From Sorangium cellulosum (lineage in GTDB: Bacteria; Myxococcota_A; Polyangia; Polyangiales; Polyangiaceae), in assembly GCF_004135735.1 (NCBI RefSeq), contig NZ_CP012670.1, positions 5,906,501 through 5,970,500 on the forward strand: a stretch of DNA of 64,000 nt, in the 5' to 3' direction. Made by a program: the position numbers and the translations under genes. This document shows positions 42,170 through 49,936 of this stretch, piece after piece (positions within the stretch are counted from its first letter, which is position 1; each line of letters starts with the position of its first letter). The notes below the pieces were generated by a model that was given only the letters and a program-made list of their open reading frames with translations, was not told the origin of the DNA and did no database searches.

Positions 42170-43030
42170 ATGGAACGTCCTCGAGAAGGCTCCGGGCCCC
42201 GGGGCTCCCTGCAGAGCAGCTCCGGCATCATCGTCCGCCAGTCCCTGCGCGTGCTCACCCTGAACATATGGAACCGCCAGGGCCCGTGGGAGACGCGCCT
42301 CGCCCTCATCCGCAAGGGGCTCGTCGATCTCGCGCCCGACCTCATCGGCCTGCAGGAGGTGCTCGCGCACGACGGCCAGTCGCTGGCCGACATGATCGCC
42401 GAGGGGCTCGGCTACGAGGTCGCCTTCGGCGCGGCGCACGACCTCGGCGGCGGGGTGCTCTTCGGCAACGCGGTGCTGTCGCGCTGGCCGATCGCGCGGA
42501 CCCAGGTGTTCCCCCTGCCCACTGGCGACACCGACGAGCGGCGCTCGATCCTGTTCGCCGAGATCGGCTCGCCGCACGGCGCGCTCCCGTTCTTCGTCAC
42601 CCACCTGAACTGGAAGTTCCACCACGGCGCCGTGCGCGAGGCGCAGGTCGTCGCCGTGGCCGACGTCGTCATGCGCGAGGCGCCGATGGAGGGCCTGCCG
42701 CCCGTCGTGGTCGGCGACTTCAACGCGCAGCCCGAGTCCACCGAGATCCGGTTCCTGAAGGGCCTGCACGCCCTGGACCAGAAGAGCGTGTACTTCGCGG
42801 ACACGTTCGATCAGACGGGCGCGGGCCCGGGCTTCACCTACGATCCCGCGCAGAACCCGTTCGCGGCGATCACGCACGAGTACCCGCGCCGCATCGACTA
42901 CATCTTCGTGCGCGGCCCGGACAAGCGGGTCCGGGGCAAGCCGCTCTCGTCGAGGGTCGTCTTCGACGAGGTCGTGGACGGCGTGGCCGCCTCGGATCAT
43001 TACGGCGTCTTCTCGGAGATCTCGATTTAG
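42170..43030 (+). CDS. Endonuclease/exonuclease/phosphatase (EEP) family protein
   Basis: A 286-residue soluble enzyme of the DNase I/sphingomyelinase-like superfamily. Signature stretches are LRVLTLNIWNRQGPW (Asn), DLIGLQEVLAH (Glu metal ligand), HLNWKFHH, VVVGDFNAQPEST (Asp, Asn) and a C-terminal ASDHYGVFSEI (Asp-His pair). All catalytic positions are kept. No signal peptide is seen. It could cut nucleic acid, inositol phosphates or phosphodiesters. It starts with ATG and an A/G-rich leader, and ends 35 bases before the cysteine synthase gene, so the two may share a transcript. Confidence 0.85.
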   Translation: MERPREGSGPRGSLQSSSGIIVRQSLRVLTLNIWNRQGPWETRLALIRKGLVDLAPDLIGLQEVLAHDGQSLADMIAEGLGYEVAFGAAHDLGGGVLFGNAVLSRWPIARTQVFPLPTGDTDERRSILFAEIGSPHGALPFFVTHLNWKFHHGAVREAQVVAVADVVMREAPMEGLPPVVVGDFNAQPESTEIRFLKGLHALDQKSVYFADTFDQTGAGPGFTYDPAQNPFAAITHEYPRRIDYIFVRGPDKRVRGKPLSSRVVFDEVVDGVAASDHYGVFSEISI

Positions 43031-43064
43031 AGCGCGCCGCCCGGCCGCGTGTACACTGGACGCG

Positions 43065-44060
43065 ATGTCATCCCCTGGAGTCCTGGGCATCGGCCCCTCG
43101 TGCGCGCAGGAGCCGCACGGCGAGGGCTCATCTACCGAGCCGGCGGCTCCGGTCCGCGTCGGCCCGGTCGTGCCCGACGCGCTGTCGCTCATCGGGGGCA
43201 CGCCGCTCGTCCGGCTCGCCCGAGTGTCCCCCGAGGGGGGCGGCGTCCTGTACGGCAAGCTCGAGGCCATGAACCCGGGCGGCAGCGTCAAGGACCGGGC
43301 GGCGCTCGGCATGGTGCTCTGCGCCGAGCGCGAGGGGGCGCTGGCGAAGGGGTCGACCATCGTCGAGGCGACGAGCGGCAACACCGGCATCAGCCTCGCG
43401 ATGATCGCCGCGGTGCGCGGCTACCGCTGCGTGGTGGTGATGCCCGAGGACATGAGCGTCGAGCGCCGGCACATCCTGCGCGCGTACGGCGCCGAGATCG
43501 TCCTCACGCCCGAGCGCGAGGGCATGGCGGGCGCGGTCGCCCGCGCGGTCGAGATCTGCGAGGCGACGCCGGGCGCGTGGACGAGCCGCCAGTTCCAGAA
43601 CCCGGCGAACCCCGACGCGCACGCGCGCGCGACCGGCGTCGAGATCCTCGCGCAGACGGGCGGCGACGTCGCGGCCTTCGTCGCGGGCGTGGGCACCGGC
43701 GGCACGCTGACCGGCTGCGGGCGCGTGCTCCGGGAGCAGCTCGGCGGCGCGGTCCGCATCTGCGCCGTCGAGCCGGCGAAGAGCGCGGTGCTCTCCGGGC
43801 GCGGCCCCGGCCCCCACGGCATCCAGGGGCTCGGCGCGGGCTTCGTGCCGGCGATCCTGGATCGCTCGCTCATCGACGAGGTCCTCGCGGTGACCGACGC
43901 GGCCGCGACCCGCATGGTGCGGCGGCTGGCCCGCGAGGAGGGGCTCCTCGTCGGGCCGAGCTCCGGCGCCAACGTCCACGCGGCCGTGGAGATCGCGCGC
44001 AGGGTGCGCGGGACGGTCGTCACGGTGCTGCCCGACTCGGGCGAGCGTTACCTGCTCTGA
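43065..44060 (+). CDS. cysK: Cysteine synthase (O-acetylserine sulfhydrylase)
   Basis: A 331-residue cytosolic pyridoxal-phosphate enzyme that makes cysteine from O-acetylserine and sulfide. The Schiff-base Lys is in MNPGGSVKDRAAL, the substrate loop is EATSGNTGISLAMI, the phosphate turn is GVGTGGTLTG, and the Ser of the cofactor is in GPSSGANVHA. GPHGIQGLGAGFVP is close to CysK, not CysM. The first about 35 residues, SSPGVLGIGPSCAQEPHGEG, are an unusual N-terminal extension with low conservation. The start at ATG 43065 has no clear ribosome site. No serine acetyltransferase gene is close by. The product call is confident; CysK versus cystathionine synthase-like use is inferred. Confidence 0.9.
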   Translation: MSSPGVLGIGPSCAQEPHGEGSSTEPAAPVRVGPVVPDALSLIGGTPLVRLARVSPEGGGVLYGKLEAMNPGGSVKDRAALGMVLCAEREGALAKGSTIVEATSGNTGISLAMIAAVRGYRCVVVMPEDMSVERRHILRAYGAEIVLTPEREGMAGAVARAVEICEATPGAWTSRQFQNPANPDAHARATGVEILAQTGGDVAAFVAGVGTGGTLTGCGRVLREQLGGAVRICAVEPAKSAVLSGRGPGPHGIQGLGAGFVPAILDRSLIDEVLAVTDAAATRMVRRLAREEGLLVGPSSGANVHAAVEIARRVRGTVVTVLPDSGERYLL

Positions 44061-44082
44061 GCGCGCGGCGCCGCGGGTGGAT

Positions 44083-44121
44083 GCGCGACCGCGATGCCGA
44101 CCGGGCGTGGGGTGGTCGCGC
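44083..44121. terminator. Putative bidirectional terminator hairpin
   Basis: GCGCGACC (44083-44090) pairs with GGTCGCGC (44114-44121) across a 23-base loop. It lies between the convergent cysteine synthase and mazG genes. No T-run follows. Confidence 0.35.
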
Positions 44122-44124
44122 GGA

Positions 44125-44979
44125 TCAGGCGGGCCGCTCGCCGCGCTTGGCCTCGTCCCAGTAGCCGTCGAGCTCTTCCAGCGTGAGCGTGTCGCCCGCG
44201 GCGGTCGTGGGCCAGCCGCCGTGTCGCTCGACGACCCGCCGCTCGACGTGCTCGAAGCGCCGGGTGAACTTGTCGATGGTGCGGCGCAGCGCCCCCTCCG
44301 CGTCGACGCCGGCGTGGCGCGCCAGGTTCCCGAGCGCGAACAGCACGTCGCCGAGCTCCTCCTCGATGGCGCCGTGGTCGCCGCTCGCGAACGCGCGGTC
44401 GAGCTCGCCGAGCTCCTCGTCCAGCTTGGCGCGCGAGCCCCGCGCGTCCGGCCAGTCGAAGCCGACGCGCGCGACCTTCTCGCCCACCCGCTGCGCGCGC
44501 GTCAGCGCCGGCAGGCTGCGCGGGACGCCGCCCAGGACGCCGCGGTCCTTGCCCTGCTGGGCGCGCTCCGCCGCCTTGATGCGCTCCCAGTTCTGGAGCA
44601 CCTCGTCGGTGTTCTCGGCGCGCTCGTCCGCGAACACGTGGGGGTGGCGTCGCACGAGCTTCTGGCAGATCGCGGCGATCACGTCGTCGGGGCCGAAGGC
44701 GCCCTCGGCCCGCGCGAGCTCGGCCTGGAACACCACCTGGAGCAGGAGGTCCCCGAGCTCCGCGCACAGCTCCTTGCGGTCGCCGCCGTCGATCGCGTCG
44801 ATGACCTCGCAGGCCTCCTCGAGCACGTAGCGCCGCAGGGTGGCGAAGGTCTGCTCGCGGTCCCACGGGCACCCGTCGGGCGCGAGGAGCCGCTGCATCA
44901 GCTCGATCAGGCGCGGAAACGTGCGGCCGGCCTGCTCTGCGAGCGGCGGCGCCTCCACGGGCTCGAAGGGGCGAGGCAT
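44125..44979 (-). CDS. mazG: MazG nucleoside triphosphate pyrophosphohydrolase
   Basis: A 284-residue protein with two MazG-like helical domains. The first has CPWDREQTFATLRRYVLEEA and ELCAELGDLLLQVVFQAEL, the E-x3-E-x(n)-D metal-binding signature. The second has KVARVGFDWPDARG and ELGDVLFALGNLARHAG. MazG hydrolyses NTPs to NMP and pyrophosphate, which cleans the nucleotide pool and can lower ppGpp. The length of the E. coli protein (263) is similar. The start at ATG 44979 lies upstream of CPWDREQ by 36 residues. It is not beside a toxin-antitoxin pair. Confidence 0.9.
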   Translation of the reverse strand: MPRPFEPVEAPPLAEQAGRTFPRLIELMQRLLAPDGCPWDREQTFATLRRYVLEEACEVIDAIDGGDRKELCAELGDLLLQVVFQAELARAEGAFGPDDVIAAICQKLVRRHPHVFADERAENTDEVLQNWERIKAAERAQQGKDRGVLGGVPRSLPALTRAQRVGEKVARVGFDWPDARGSRAKLDEELGELDRAFASGDHGAIEEELGDVLFALGNLARHAGVDAEGALRRTIDKFTRRFEHVERRVVERHGGWPTTAAGDTLTLEELDGYWDEAKRGERPA

Positions 44980-45081
44980 GCGGAGCTACCTAGCGCAAAC
45001 CGACCCCGCGGAGGAAGATCAGGCGACGCACCACAACGCAGAGCGTCATCCTGGTCATGCAGCCCGTGGCGTGAGAAAAGT
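44980..45081. other. Short region between mazG and a repeat array
   Basis: About 100 bases, including AAGATCAGGCGACGCACCAC near 45016 and a likely mazG promoter. Nothing further could be assigned. Confidence 0.3.
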
Positions 45082-45310
45082 GCAGAGGTCGCCGGAATTG
45101 CGGCGCATGGCTCACCGAGGTTGGGGCGCCGCATGGCTCACCGGGGTTGGGGCGCCGCATGGCTCACCGAGGTTGGGGCGTAGAGGTCACCGAGGTTGGG
45201 GCGCAGAGGTCACCGAGGTTGGGGCGCAGAGGTCACCGAGGTTGGGGCGTAGAGGTCACCGAGGTTGGGGCGTGGGGGTCACCGGGGTTGCGGTGGCACG
45301 GAAGGGTTGC
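45082..45310. repeat. Tandem array with GAGGTTGGGGCG core, about nine units
   Basis: Units of 23-26 bases, built from two related forms. One is GCATGGCTCACCGAGGTTGG then GGCGCC, three copies at 45104-45180; the other is AGAGGTCACCGAGGTTGGGG then CGC or CGT, five copies at 45181-45275. Diverged copies flank both sides. The array is the leader of the secreted-protein gene at 45332. It shares GGTTGGGGCG with the array at 26.6 kb. Confidence 0.85.
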
Positions 45311-45331
45311 GGCGGCACGGCAAGGACGGGC

Positions 45332-46774
45332 ATGAAGAGCGCAGGCTATGTGGTGCTATTCACAATCGTCGGCTGCTCGCAGGGGGTGTGTCGGGGCGTG
45401 GGGAGCGCGCCGGGCACGGCGGGCCCAGCGGGCATGGTGACGAGCCCTGGGCAGGCCGAGGTGGACGCCGGGGCAGCGGAGGCCGGGGCGGCGGCGCAGC
45501 CTGACGGGGCCGAGCAGGCGGCGCTGGACGAGCAGCTCGGGCCGCTGCGGAAGGGCGGGCGTCACGTCGTCGCGGCGCCGCCGGACGACGCGGAGGCGCG
45601 GTCGTACGGCGCGTGGGTCGCGGCGGCGGCGCGGGCTGCGCAGGAGCGGCAGGCGCCGCCGGCCGCGCCGGCCGGGTTCGCGCTGCGGGTGCTCCCCGGC
45701 CGCGACCTCTGGGTGCTCTTCGAGGACGGCGCGCGCCGCCGCGGCGCGGTCGCGGTGGTGCTGCGGGTGGGGCCGGCGGCGCCGCTGCTCGTGGAGGCGC
45801 CGCACACGTTCTTCGACCAGGGGACGCTGCCCCTGGCGCTCGCCGTGTTCGAGGCGCAGCGGGCGCGCGCGTTGCTCATCAACACCTCGCACCGGTACGG
45901 CGGGCGGCCCAGGCCGGGCAGCGGCGCGCCGGATGAAGAGGGCGGCGCCGAGGGCGAGACCACGAACGAGGGAGGCGGGGGCGGCGGCGGTGGGCCGCGG
46001 GCCGTGGGGGATGCGGGGCAGGATGGGGGCAGCGGCGCGCGCGCCGCGGCGGATGCCAAGCAGGATGGGGGCAGCGGCGCGCGCGCCGCGGCGGATGCCA
46101 AGCAGGATGGGGGCAGCGGCGCGCGCGCCGCGGCGGATGCCAAGCAGGATGGGCGTCGTGCCGCGCGTGCGAAAGGAGGCGGGGCGCGCGCCGCGGGGGG
46201 CGGGGCGCGGACCGCGGGAGGCGGGGCGCGCGCCGCGGGCCAGGGAGCCCAGGCCGATGGCGGTGGGACGCGGGAAGAGAGCGTAGAAGCGCGCGCGCGC
46301 GCGGCCGCGGCGCTCGCCTTCGCGGACGTGGCGCACGCCGAGCGCTCGTTCTTTCTGTCGGCGCACCGGGCGCTGCTCCAGGGCTTCCCCGGCATGCCCA
46401 CGGTGCAGCTGCACGGCTTCCAGGACAGCTCGGCGCCGGACGCCGCCGTCATCGGCAGCGCCGTGGGTCAGGGGGCCGATCTCGACCGGCTGCTCGACCC
46501 GCTGCGGGCGGTCCTCCGCGACGGCAAGGTCCAAGGAAAGGTCCTCGCCTTCCCGGCCGACATCGACAAGCTCGGCGGCGCCACGAACGTGCAGGCGCGC
46601 TGGTCACGGCAGGTGGGCGCGCCGTTCTATCACCTCGAGCTGTCGCGATCGTTGCGCGACGAGCTGATCGAGGACGCCGACCTCCGGCGCCGCTTCGCCG
46701 GCGCGTTCGCGCAGGTCGCGGCGGGCGCGAGCCGGACGGGCGGCGCTGGCTGCGCTTCGAACGAGGCGCGCTGA
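45332..46774 (+). CDS. Exported protein with repetitive central segment
   Basis: A 480-residue protein of unknown family. The first residues KSAGYVVLFTIVGCSQGV form a lipoprotein-like signal. Residues about 60-190 form one folded part (VAAPPDDAEARSYGAWV to LLVEAPHTFFDQGTLPLALAVFEAQRA), then a low-complexity stretch (200-325) with three to four copies of the 14-residue unit DGGSGARAAADAKQ, encoded by a 42-bp repeat at 46015-46150, then a second folded part (325-465) with HAERSFFLSAHRALLQGFPG and PTVQLHGFQDS. The two folded parts together may form one domain split by the linker. The His residues are the only candidate catalytic ones. ATG 45332 has AAGGA about seven bases upstream. Confidence 0.65.
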   Translation: MKSAGYVVLFTIVGCSQGVCRGVGSAPGTAGPAGMVTSPGQAEVDAGAAEAGAAAQPDGAEQAALDEQLGPLRKGGRHVVAAPPDDAEARSYGAWVAAAARAAQERQAPPAAPAGFALRVLPGRDLWVLFEDGARRRGAVAVVLRVGPAAPLLVEAPHTFFDQGTLPLALAVFEAQRARALLINTSHRYGGRPRPGSGAPDEEGGAEGETTNEGGGGGGGGPRAVGDAGQDGGSGARAAADAKQDGGSGARAAADAKQDGGSGARAAADAKQDGRRAARAKGGGARAAGGGARTAGGGARAAGQGAQADGGGTREESVEARARAAAALAFADVAHAERSFFLSAHRALLQGFPGMPTVQLHGFQDSSAPDAAVIGSAVGQGADLDRLLDPLRAVLRDGKVQGKVLAFPADIDKLGGATNVQARWSRQVGAPFYHLELSRSLRDELIEDADLRRRFAGAFAQVAAGASRTGGAGCASNEAR

Positions 46775-46780
46775 CGGAGG

Positions 46781-47057
46781 CGGTCCTACCGCCCCTCTCG
46801 CTACGCGAGCGACGCCCCGCGGGCGGTCCTACCGCCCCTCTCGCTACGCGAGCGACGCCCCGCGGGCGGTCCTACCGCCCCTCTCGCTACGCGAGCGACG
46901 TCCCGCGGGCGGTCCTACCGCCCCTCTCGCTACGCGAGCGACGTCCCGCGGGCGGTCCTACCGCCCCTCTCGCTACGCGAGCGACGTCCCGCGGGCGGTC
47001 CTACCGCCCCTCTCGCTACGCGAGCGACGCCCCGCGGGCGGTCCTACCGCCCCTCCG
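46781..47057. repeat. 43-bp tandem array of twin hairpins, about 6.5 copies
   Basis: Copies start at 46781, 46824, 46867, 46910, 46953, 46996 and 47039, exactly 43 bases apart; the last is cut short. Each unit has GGGCGGT-CCT-ACCGCCC, a perfect seven-pair hairpin, followed by CTCGC-TAC-GCGAG, a perfect five-pair hairpin. The only substitution between full copies is GACGC or GACGT. It starts eight bases after the stop of the exported protein and ends about 65 bases before an AraC-type regulator. Confidence 0.95.
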
Positions 47058-47121
47058 GGCGAGGGTCCGCCCGGACACGCGACGCGCGCGACCTCCCGAG
47101 GGGCCGGTTGTTCACACCGCC

Positions 47122-47592
47122 GTGTCAGCCTACGCTCGTCCGCAGGCGATGCTGCTGGGACGCGACACGCTGAGGAACCTCTGCCGGGCGCGGGACCTGC
47201 TCTCCGAGGTGCGCGAGTCGAGGCTGTCGATCGAGGACGTGGCGCGGGCGGCGGCGATCTCTCCCTATCACTTCATCCGGCAGTTCGAGGCGGTGTTCGG
47301 CGTGACCCCGCACCAGTACCGCATCCGGCGGCGCCTCGATCTGGCCAAGGAGCTCCTCGCGGCCGGGCGGCACTCGGTGACCGAGGTGTGCATGGAGGTC
47401 GGGTTCTCCAGCCTCGGCAGCTTCAGCGCCCTCTTCGCGCAGCGGATCGGCGTGCCGCCTTCGGCGTACCGGCGGCGGCTGCGTGCGATGGTCCAGGTGC
47501 CGGGGAAGCTCCCGTGGGAGCTCGTCCCCGGGTGCCTCCCCCTGATGGGACGGCTGCCGCCCGATGCGTTTCGCAGTTTTCGAGAAGCCTGA
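47122..47592 (+). CDS. AraC-family transcriptional regulator, short form
   Basis: A 156-residue DNA-binding protein made almost only of the AraC/XylS double helix-turn-helix domain. HTH 1 is LSIEDVARAAAISPYHFIRQ, HTH 2 is VTEVCMEVGFSSLGSFSALF, followed by the conserved GVPPSAYRRR. No N-terminal ligand-binding domain is present. A C-terminal tail (PWELVPGCLPLMG) is of unknown use. The start is GTG 47122 or ATG 47149. It is followed 54 bases later, on the same strand, by a VOC protein gene, and this AraC-VOC pairing recurs in other bacteria. Confidence 0.9.
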   Translation: MSAYARPQAMLLGRDTLRNLCRARDLLSEVRESRLSIEDVARAAAISPYHFIRQFEAVFGVTPHQYRIRRRLDLAKELLAAGRHSVTEVCMEVGFSSLGSFSALFAQRIGVPPSAYRRRLRAMVQVPGKLPWELVPGCLPLMGRLPPDAFRSFREA

Positions 47593-47646
47593 GCCGGGCG
47601 GCCCTGACAGACTCGGCCTCGAACCATCCGTTCAGCGAGGAGATCG

Positions 47647-48033
47647 ATGAAGATCAAGCTCAACAGCATCATGGTCGAGGACCAGGACCGAGCGCTGAAG
47701 TTCTACACGGAGGTGCTCGGCTTCAAGAAGAAGCACGACATCCCCGTCGGGGAGTACCGGTGGATCACCGTGGTCTCGCCGGAGGGCCCCGACGACGTCG
47801 AGCTCGTGCTGGAGCCGAACGCCAACCCGGCGGCGAAGACGTTCCAGCAGGCGATGTTCACCCAGGGCATCCCGCTCACCGCGTTCGAGGTGACGGATCT
47901 CCAGGCCGAGTTCACGCGCCTCAAGGAGCAAGAGGTCGCCTTCACCCAGGAGCCCACGCCCGCGGGCCCGGTCATGATCGCGGTGTTCTCCGACACCTGC
48001 GGGAACCTGATCCAGCTCTATCAGCCCCTCTAG
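47647..48033 (+). CDS. VOC-superfamily (glyoxalase-like) protein
   Basis: A 128-residue cytosolic protein with two beta-alpha-beta-beta-beta halves. It starts KLNSIMVEDQDRALKFYTEV with LGFKKKHDIPVGEYRW, and ends VMIAVFSDTCGNLIQLYQPL, as in the 'CxNxxQLY' end of glyoxalase/bleomycin-resistance domains. ATG 47647 has GAGGAG five bases upstream. Metal ligand positions are only partly kept (no early His), so it may be an antibiotic-binding or non-metal member. It is probably co-transcribed with, and regulated by, the AraC-type gene upstream. Confidence 0.9.
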   Translation: MKIKLNSIMVEDQDRALKFYTEVLGFKKKHDIPVGEYRWITVVSPEGPDDVELVLEPNANPAAKTFQQAMFTQGIPLTAFEVTDLQAEFTRLKEQEVAFTQEPTPAGPVMIAVFSDTCGNLIQLYQPL

Positions 48034-48128
48034 AGCGGTCCCCCCTCCGCCCCTCGCACAAGCGCCGCAGCGCGGCGACAAGCGCCACAGAGCGACGGTC
48101 CCCCGCACAGGAGACGGGCGCAGATCGG

Positions 48129-48175
48129 CGTTTTCGGCGCGCAAGCGCACGAAAGGGCGCTGAGCACCGAAAACG
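48129..48175. terminator. Imperfect hairpin between convergent genes
   Basis: CGTTTTCGGCGCGCAAGCGC (48129-48148) pairs with GCGCTGAGCACCGAAAACG (48157-48175) with a few mismatches around an eight-base loop. The TTTT and AAAA runs fall at the stem base, as in a bidirectional intrinsic terminator. It lies between the VOC gene (ends 48033) and the lipoprotein gene (ends 48215). Confidence 0.55.
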
Positions 48176-48214
48176 TCGCGATGGGCCCGTATCCGAAGCG
48201 GGTGACCGCCGCGC

Positions 48215-49126
48215 TCAGTCACACACGACCGGTGGCAGGTCGTTCAGCGGCGCGACACCGTGGTTGTCAAGCAGCGTGGCATTGCTCGAGGGCACCACCG
48301 TCTCACCGCAAAACACGTTCCGAACGAACGCGCCCGCGTTGCCCGTGATGCTGACATTCCCTCGGACGACCGAGAAGCTGATGCCGAAATCGTTGCCCCT
48401 CGACGCGAGATCGCCCGTGATCGTCAGGCCTCGCAGCCGCACCGCCTCGCCTTGCACCGTGATGCCGCCGTCGATGATCACCGCGCGCTCGAGGAACCCC
48501 TCGCCGTACAGGAGCGTGCCCCTGCCGGTGATCGTGATGCTGCCGACGTACCTGCCTGGGCGCAGCACGACGACCCGCCCGTCCTCGGCCAAGCGAGCCT
48601 CGAGATCGGCCATGGGCACCGAGGGATCCAGGAAGATGGCGCCCGACGCCTCGCTGACGGCGTAGCGGATGGGCGTGTTGTCGAAGAACGCCGCAGCGGA
48701 GCCGGAGAAGGCGATCGGCGCGTCCACCACGTCCCCCTCCGCCTGGATCGTGTGCGAGAGGGTGGCGCCCGAGACATCGAGCTCGATGCCGCCGGCCGGC
48801 GCGCCCACGACCGCGATGCCGCCCGCCGTGATGTCGCGGCCGCCGGGCGTGGCGGCCACGACGATCCCGTCGCGCGCGTCCCCGAGCTCCGCGGGCACCC
48901 CCGTGCCGTGCGGCTCGTTCACCACCGGATTGATGATCGCCACGACGGCCGTGGCACCGGCCGAAACGTCGACGTCCTCGGGAGTACCCGTGGTGTCGTC
49001 GCCGCCGCAGCCGACAGCGCCGGCGCACGCGAGCACGAGCAGGGCGCGTCGCACGGAGAGCGCGCTGGACGGTATACGGCGGCCAGAGCCAGCCTGCGGC
49101 TCACACACATCGCTTCTTTCCATCAT
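48215..49126 (-). CDS. Lipoprotein with beta-helix-like repeats
   Basis: A 303-residue exported protein. It begins with an unusual 24-residue leader before the hydrophobic core, ending ACAGAVGCGGDD, a lipobox. The mature part is rich in short strands with Gly, Val and Asp turns (IAVVGAPAGGIELDVSGATL, RLRGLTITGDLASRGND, VRGNVSITGNAGAFVRN), a pattern of single-stranded right-handed beta-helices. Two cysteines near the C-terminus (VFCGETV, PVVCD) may pair. No catalytic residue is obvious. ATG 49126 has GGAG nine bases upstream; a GTG 24 codons later is possible and would trim the leader. Confidence 0.7.
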   Translation of the reverse strand: MMERSDVCEPQAGSGRRIPSSALSVRRALLVLACAGAVGCGGDDTTGTPEDVDVSAGATAVVAIINPVVNEPHGTGVPAELGDARDGIVVAATPGGRDITAGGIAVVGAPAGGIELDVSGATLSHTIQAEGDVVDAPIAFSGSAAAFFDNTPIRYAVSEASGAIFLDPSVPMADLEARLAEDGRVVVLRPGRYVGSITITGRGTLLYGEGFLERAVIIDGGITVQGEAVRLRGLTITGDLASRGNDFGISFSVVRGNVSITGNAGAFVRNVFCGETVVPSSNATLLDNHGVAPLNDLPPVVCD

Positions 49127-49210
49127 CGTGAGGGACTCCTATGAATGAGATCCTTCATCGAGAGATCGCGCACACGGGGCTCCTCGGACGGGCCGTTACG
49201 CAGATCGCAT

Positions 49211-49396
49211 TCACCATCTCCTGAAGCGCCATTTTCCCTTCCCCTTTCCCTTGCGAATGACGAAGACCCGGCCGTCGTCGTCATCGTCGTCGTGCACCAG
49301 CACCGTCGGCCTGGCGTGGACCTTCACGGCCCACGCGGTGGCCACCAGGATGCCGATCACGGGCGCGCTCGAGCCGACCATGAGCACCGAGCTCAC
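49211..49396 (-). CDS. Possible small membrane protein
   Basis: A 61-residue frame with one hydrophobic helix (VGSSAPVIGILVATAWAVKV), then Asp-rich (VHDDDDDDGR) and Lys/Arg-rich ends (IRKGKGKGKWRFRRW). GTG 49396 has GAGGGG four bases upstream, which supports translation. No family is known. The acidic-then-basic tail would lie on one side of the membrane. Confidence 0.4.
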   Translation of the reverse strand: MSSVLMVGSSAPVIGILVATAWAVKVHARPTVLVHDDDDDDGRVFVIRKGKGKGKWRFRRW

Positions 49397-49936
49397 AGGC
49401 CCCCCTCAGCACGACGCCCTCGGCGCAGGCTCCCACGGTCGCGTTCGACCGCGCGGTAGCGCTGCCCGCAAGGAGCACACCTCCCCCACCCACGAAGACC
49501 ATCCGATGCTGCAGTCGCACCGCGGCCCATCGGCGGCTCAGGAATCGAACGGCCGACGGCCCCGGTGCGCCCGAGCGCGCGATCGGACCGCACGCGCCGA
49601 CTACTGCAGCAACGCGGACGGGGGGCAACGGCGTATCGGTCTGCGTCGCGCAGGGGTGGTGTGGGGGACGGGCCGATGTCTGAATGGGATTACAAGCAAC
49701 AAGGGTAGGCGCGCGGAGAGGGTGCGCGTCGGGCGGTGTGGGGGACGGGCCGATGTCCGAGCCAGGTTGCCATCTCTCCTCCGGCAACGCCGGAGGAGAG
49801 ATGGCTCAGGCGAGTTCGGCGGGGCCCCGCACCGCGCGACGCGCACCCTCTCCGCGCGCCAGGCAGCTCGCCGGGGCCCCCGCACCGCACGACGCGCCCC
49901 CCCACGCGCCGGGCAACCCGCCCCGGCGCGGCGCGC
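49397..49936. other. Gene-poor region with palindromic and direct repeats
   Basis: About 540 bases without a supported gene. It holds the nested palindrome at 49708-49860, and direct copies of GTGGGGGACGGGCCGATGTC at 49660 and 49737. A second, diverged half palindrome (CGCGCGACGCGCACCCTCTC and GCACGACGCGCC) follows to 49910. Open frames in it are repeat shadows. Confidence 0.6.
49708..49860. repeat. 153-bp nested palindromic element
   Basis: The outer arms (49708-49741 and 49827-49860) are reverse complements with two mismatches in 34 bases (GGCGCGCGGAGAGGGTGCGC at the left end). The centre is a perfect 17-pair hairpin, GCCATCTCTCCTCCGGC-AAC- and its complement, at 49769-49805. Middle sections pair only partly. 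A long near-palindrome like this resembles a MITE or REP-like element. Confidence 0.85.

Noticed and set aside
44125..44979. mazG as part of a mazEF-type toxin-antitoxin system
   Set aside because: No mazE or mazF gene is beside it, and MazG here has the full two-domain housekeeping form.
45147..45335. Short frames with repeats of GWGVEVTEVGA and RSPRLGRRGH
   Set aside because: They are translations of the tandem array itself in different frames, without ribosome sites.
46781..47057. The 43-bp array as a CRISPR
   Set aside because: The units are identical end to end without spacers, and there is no cas gene.
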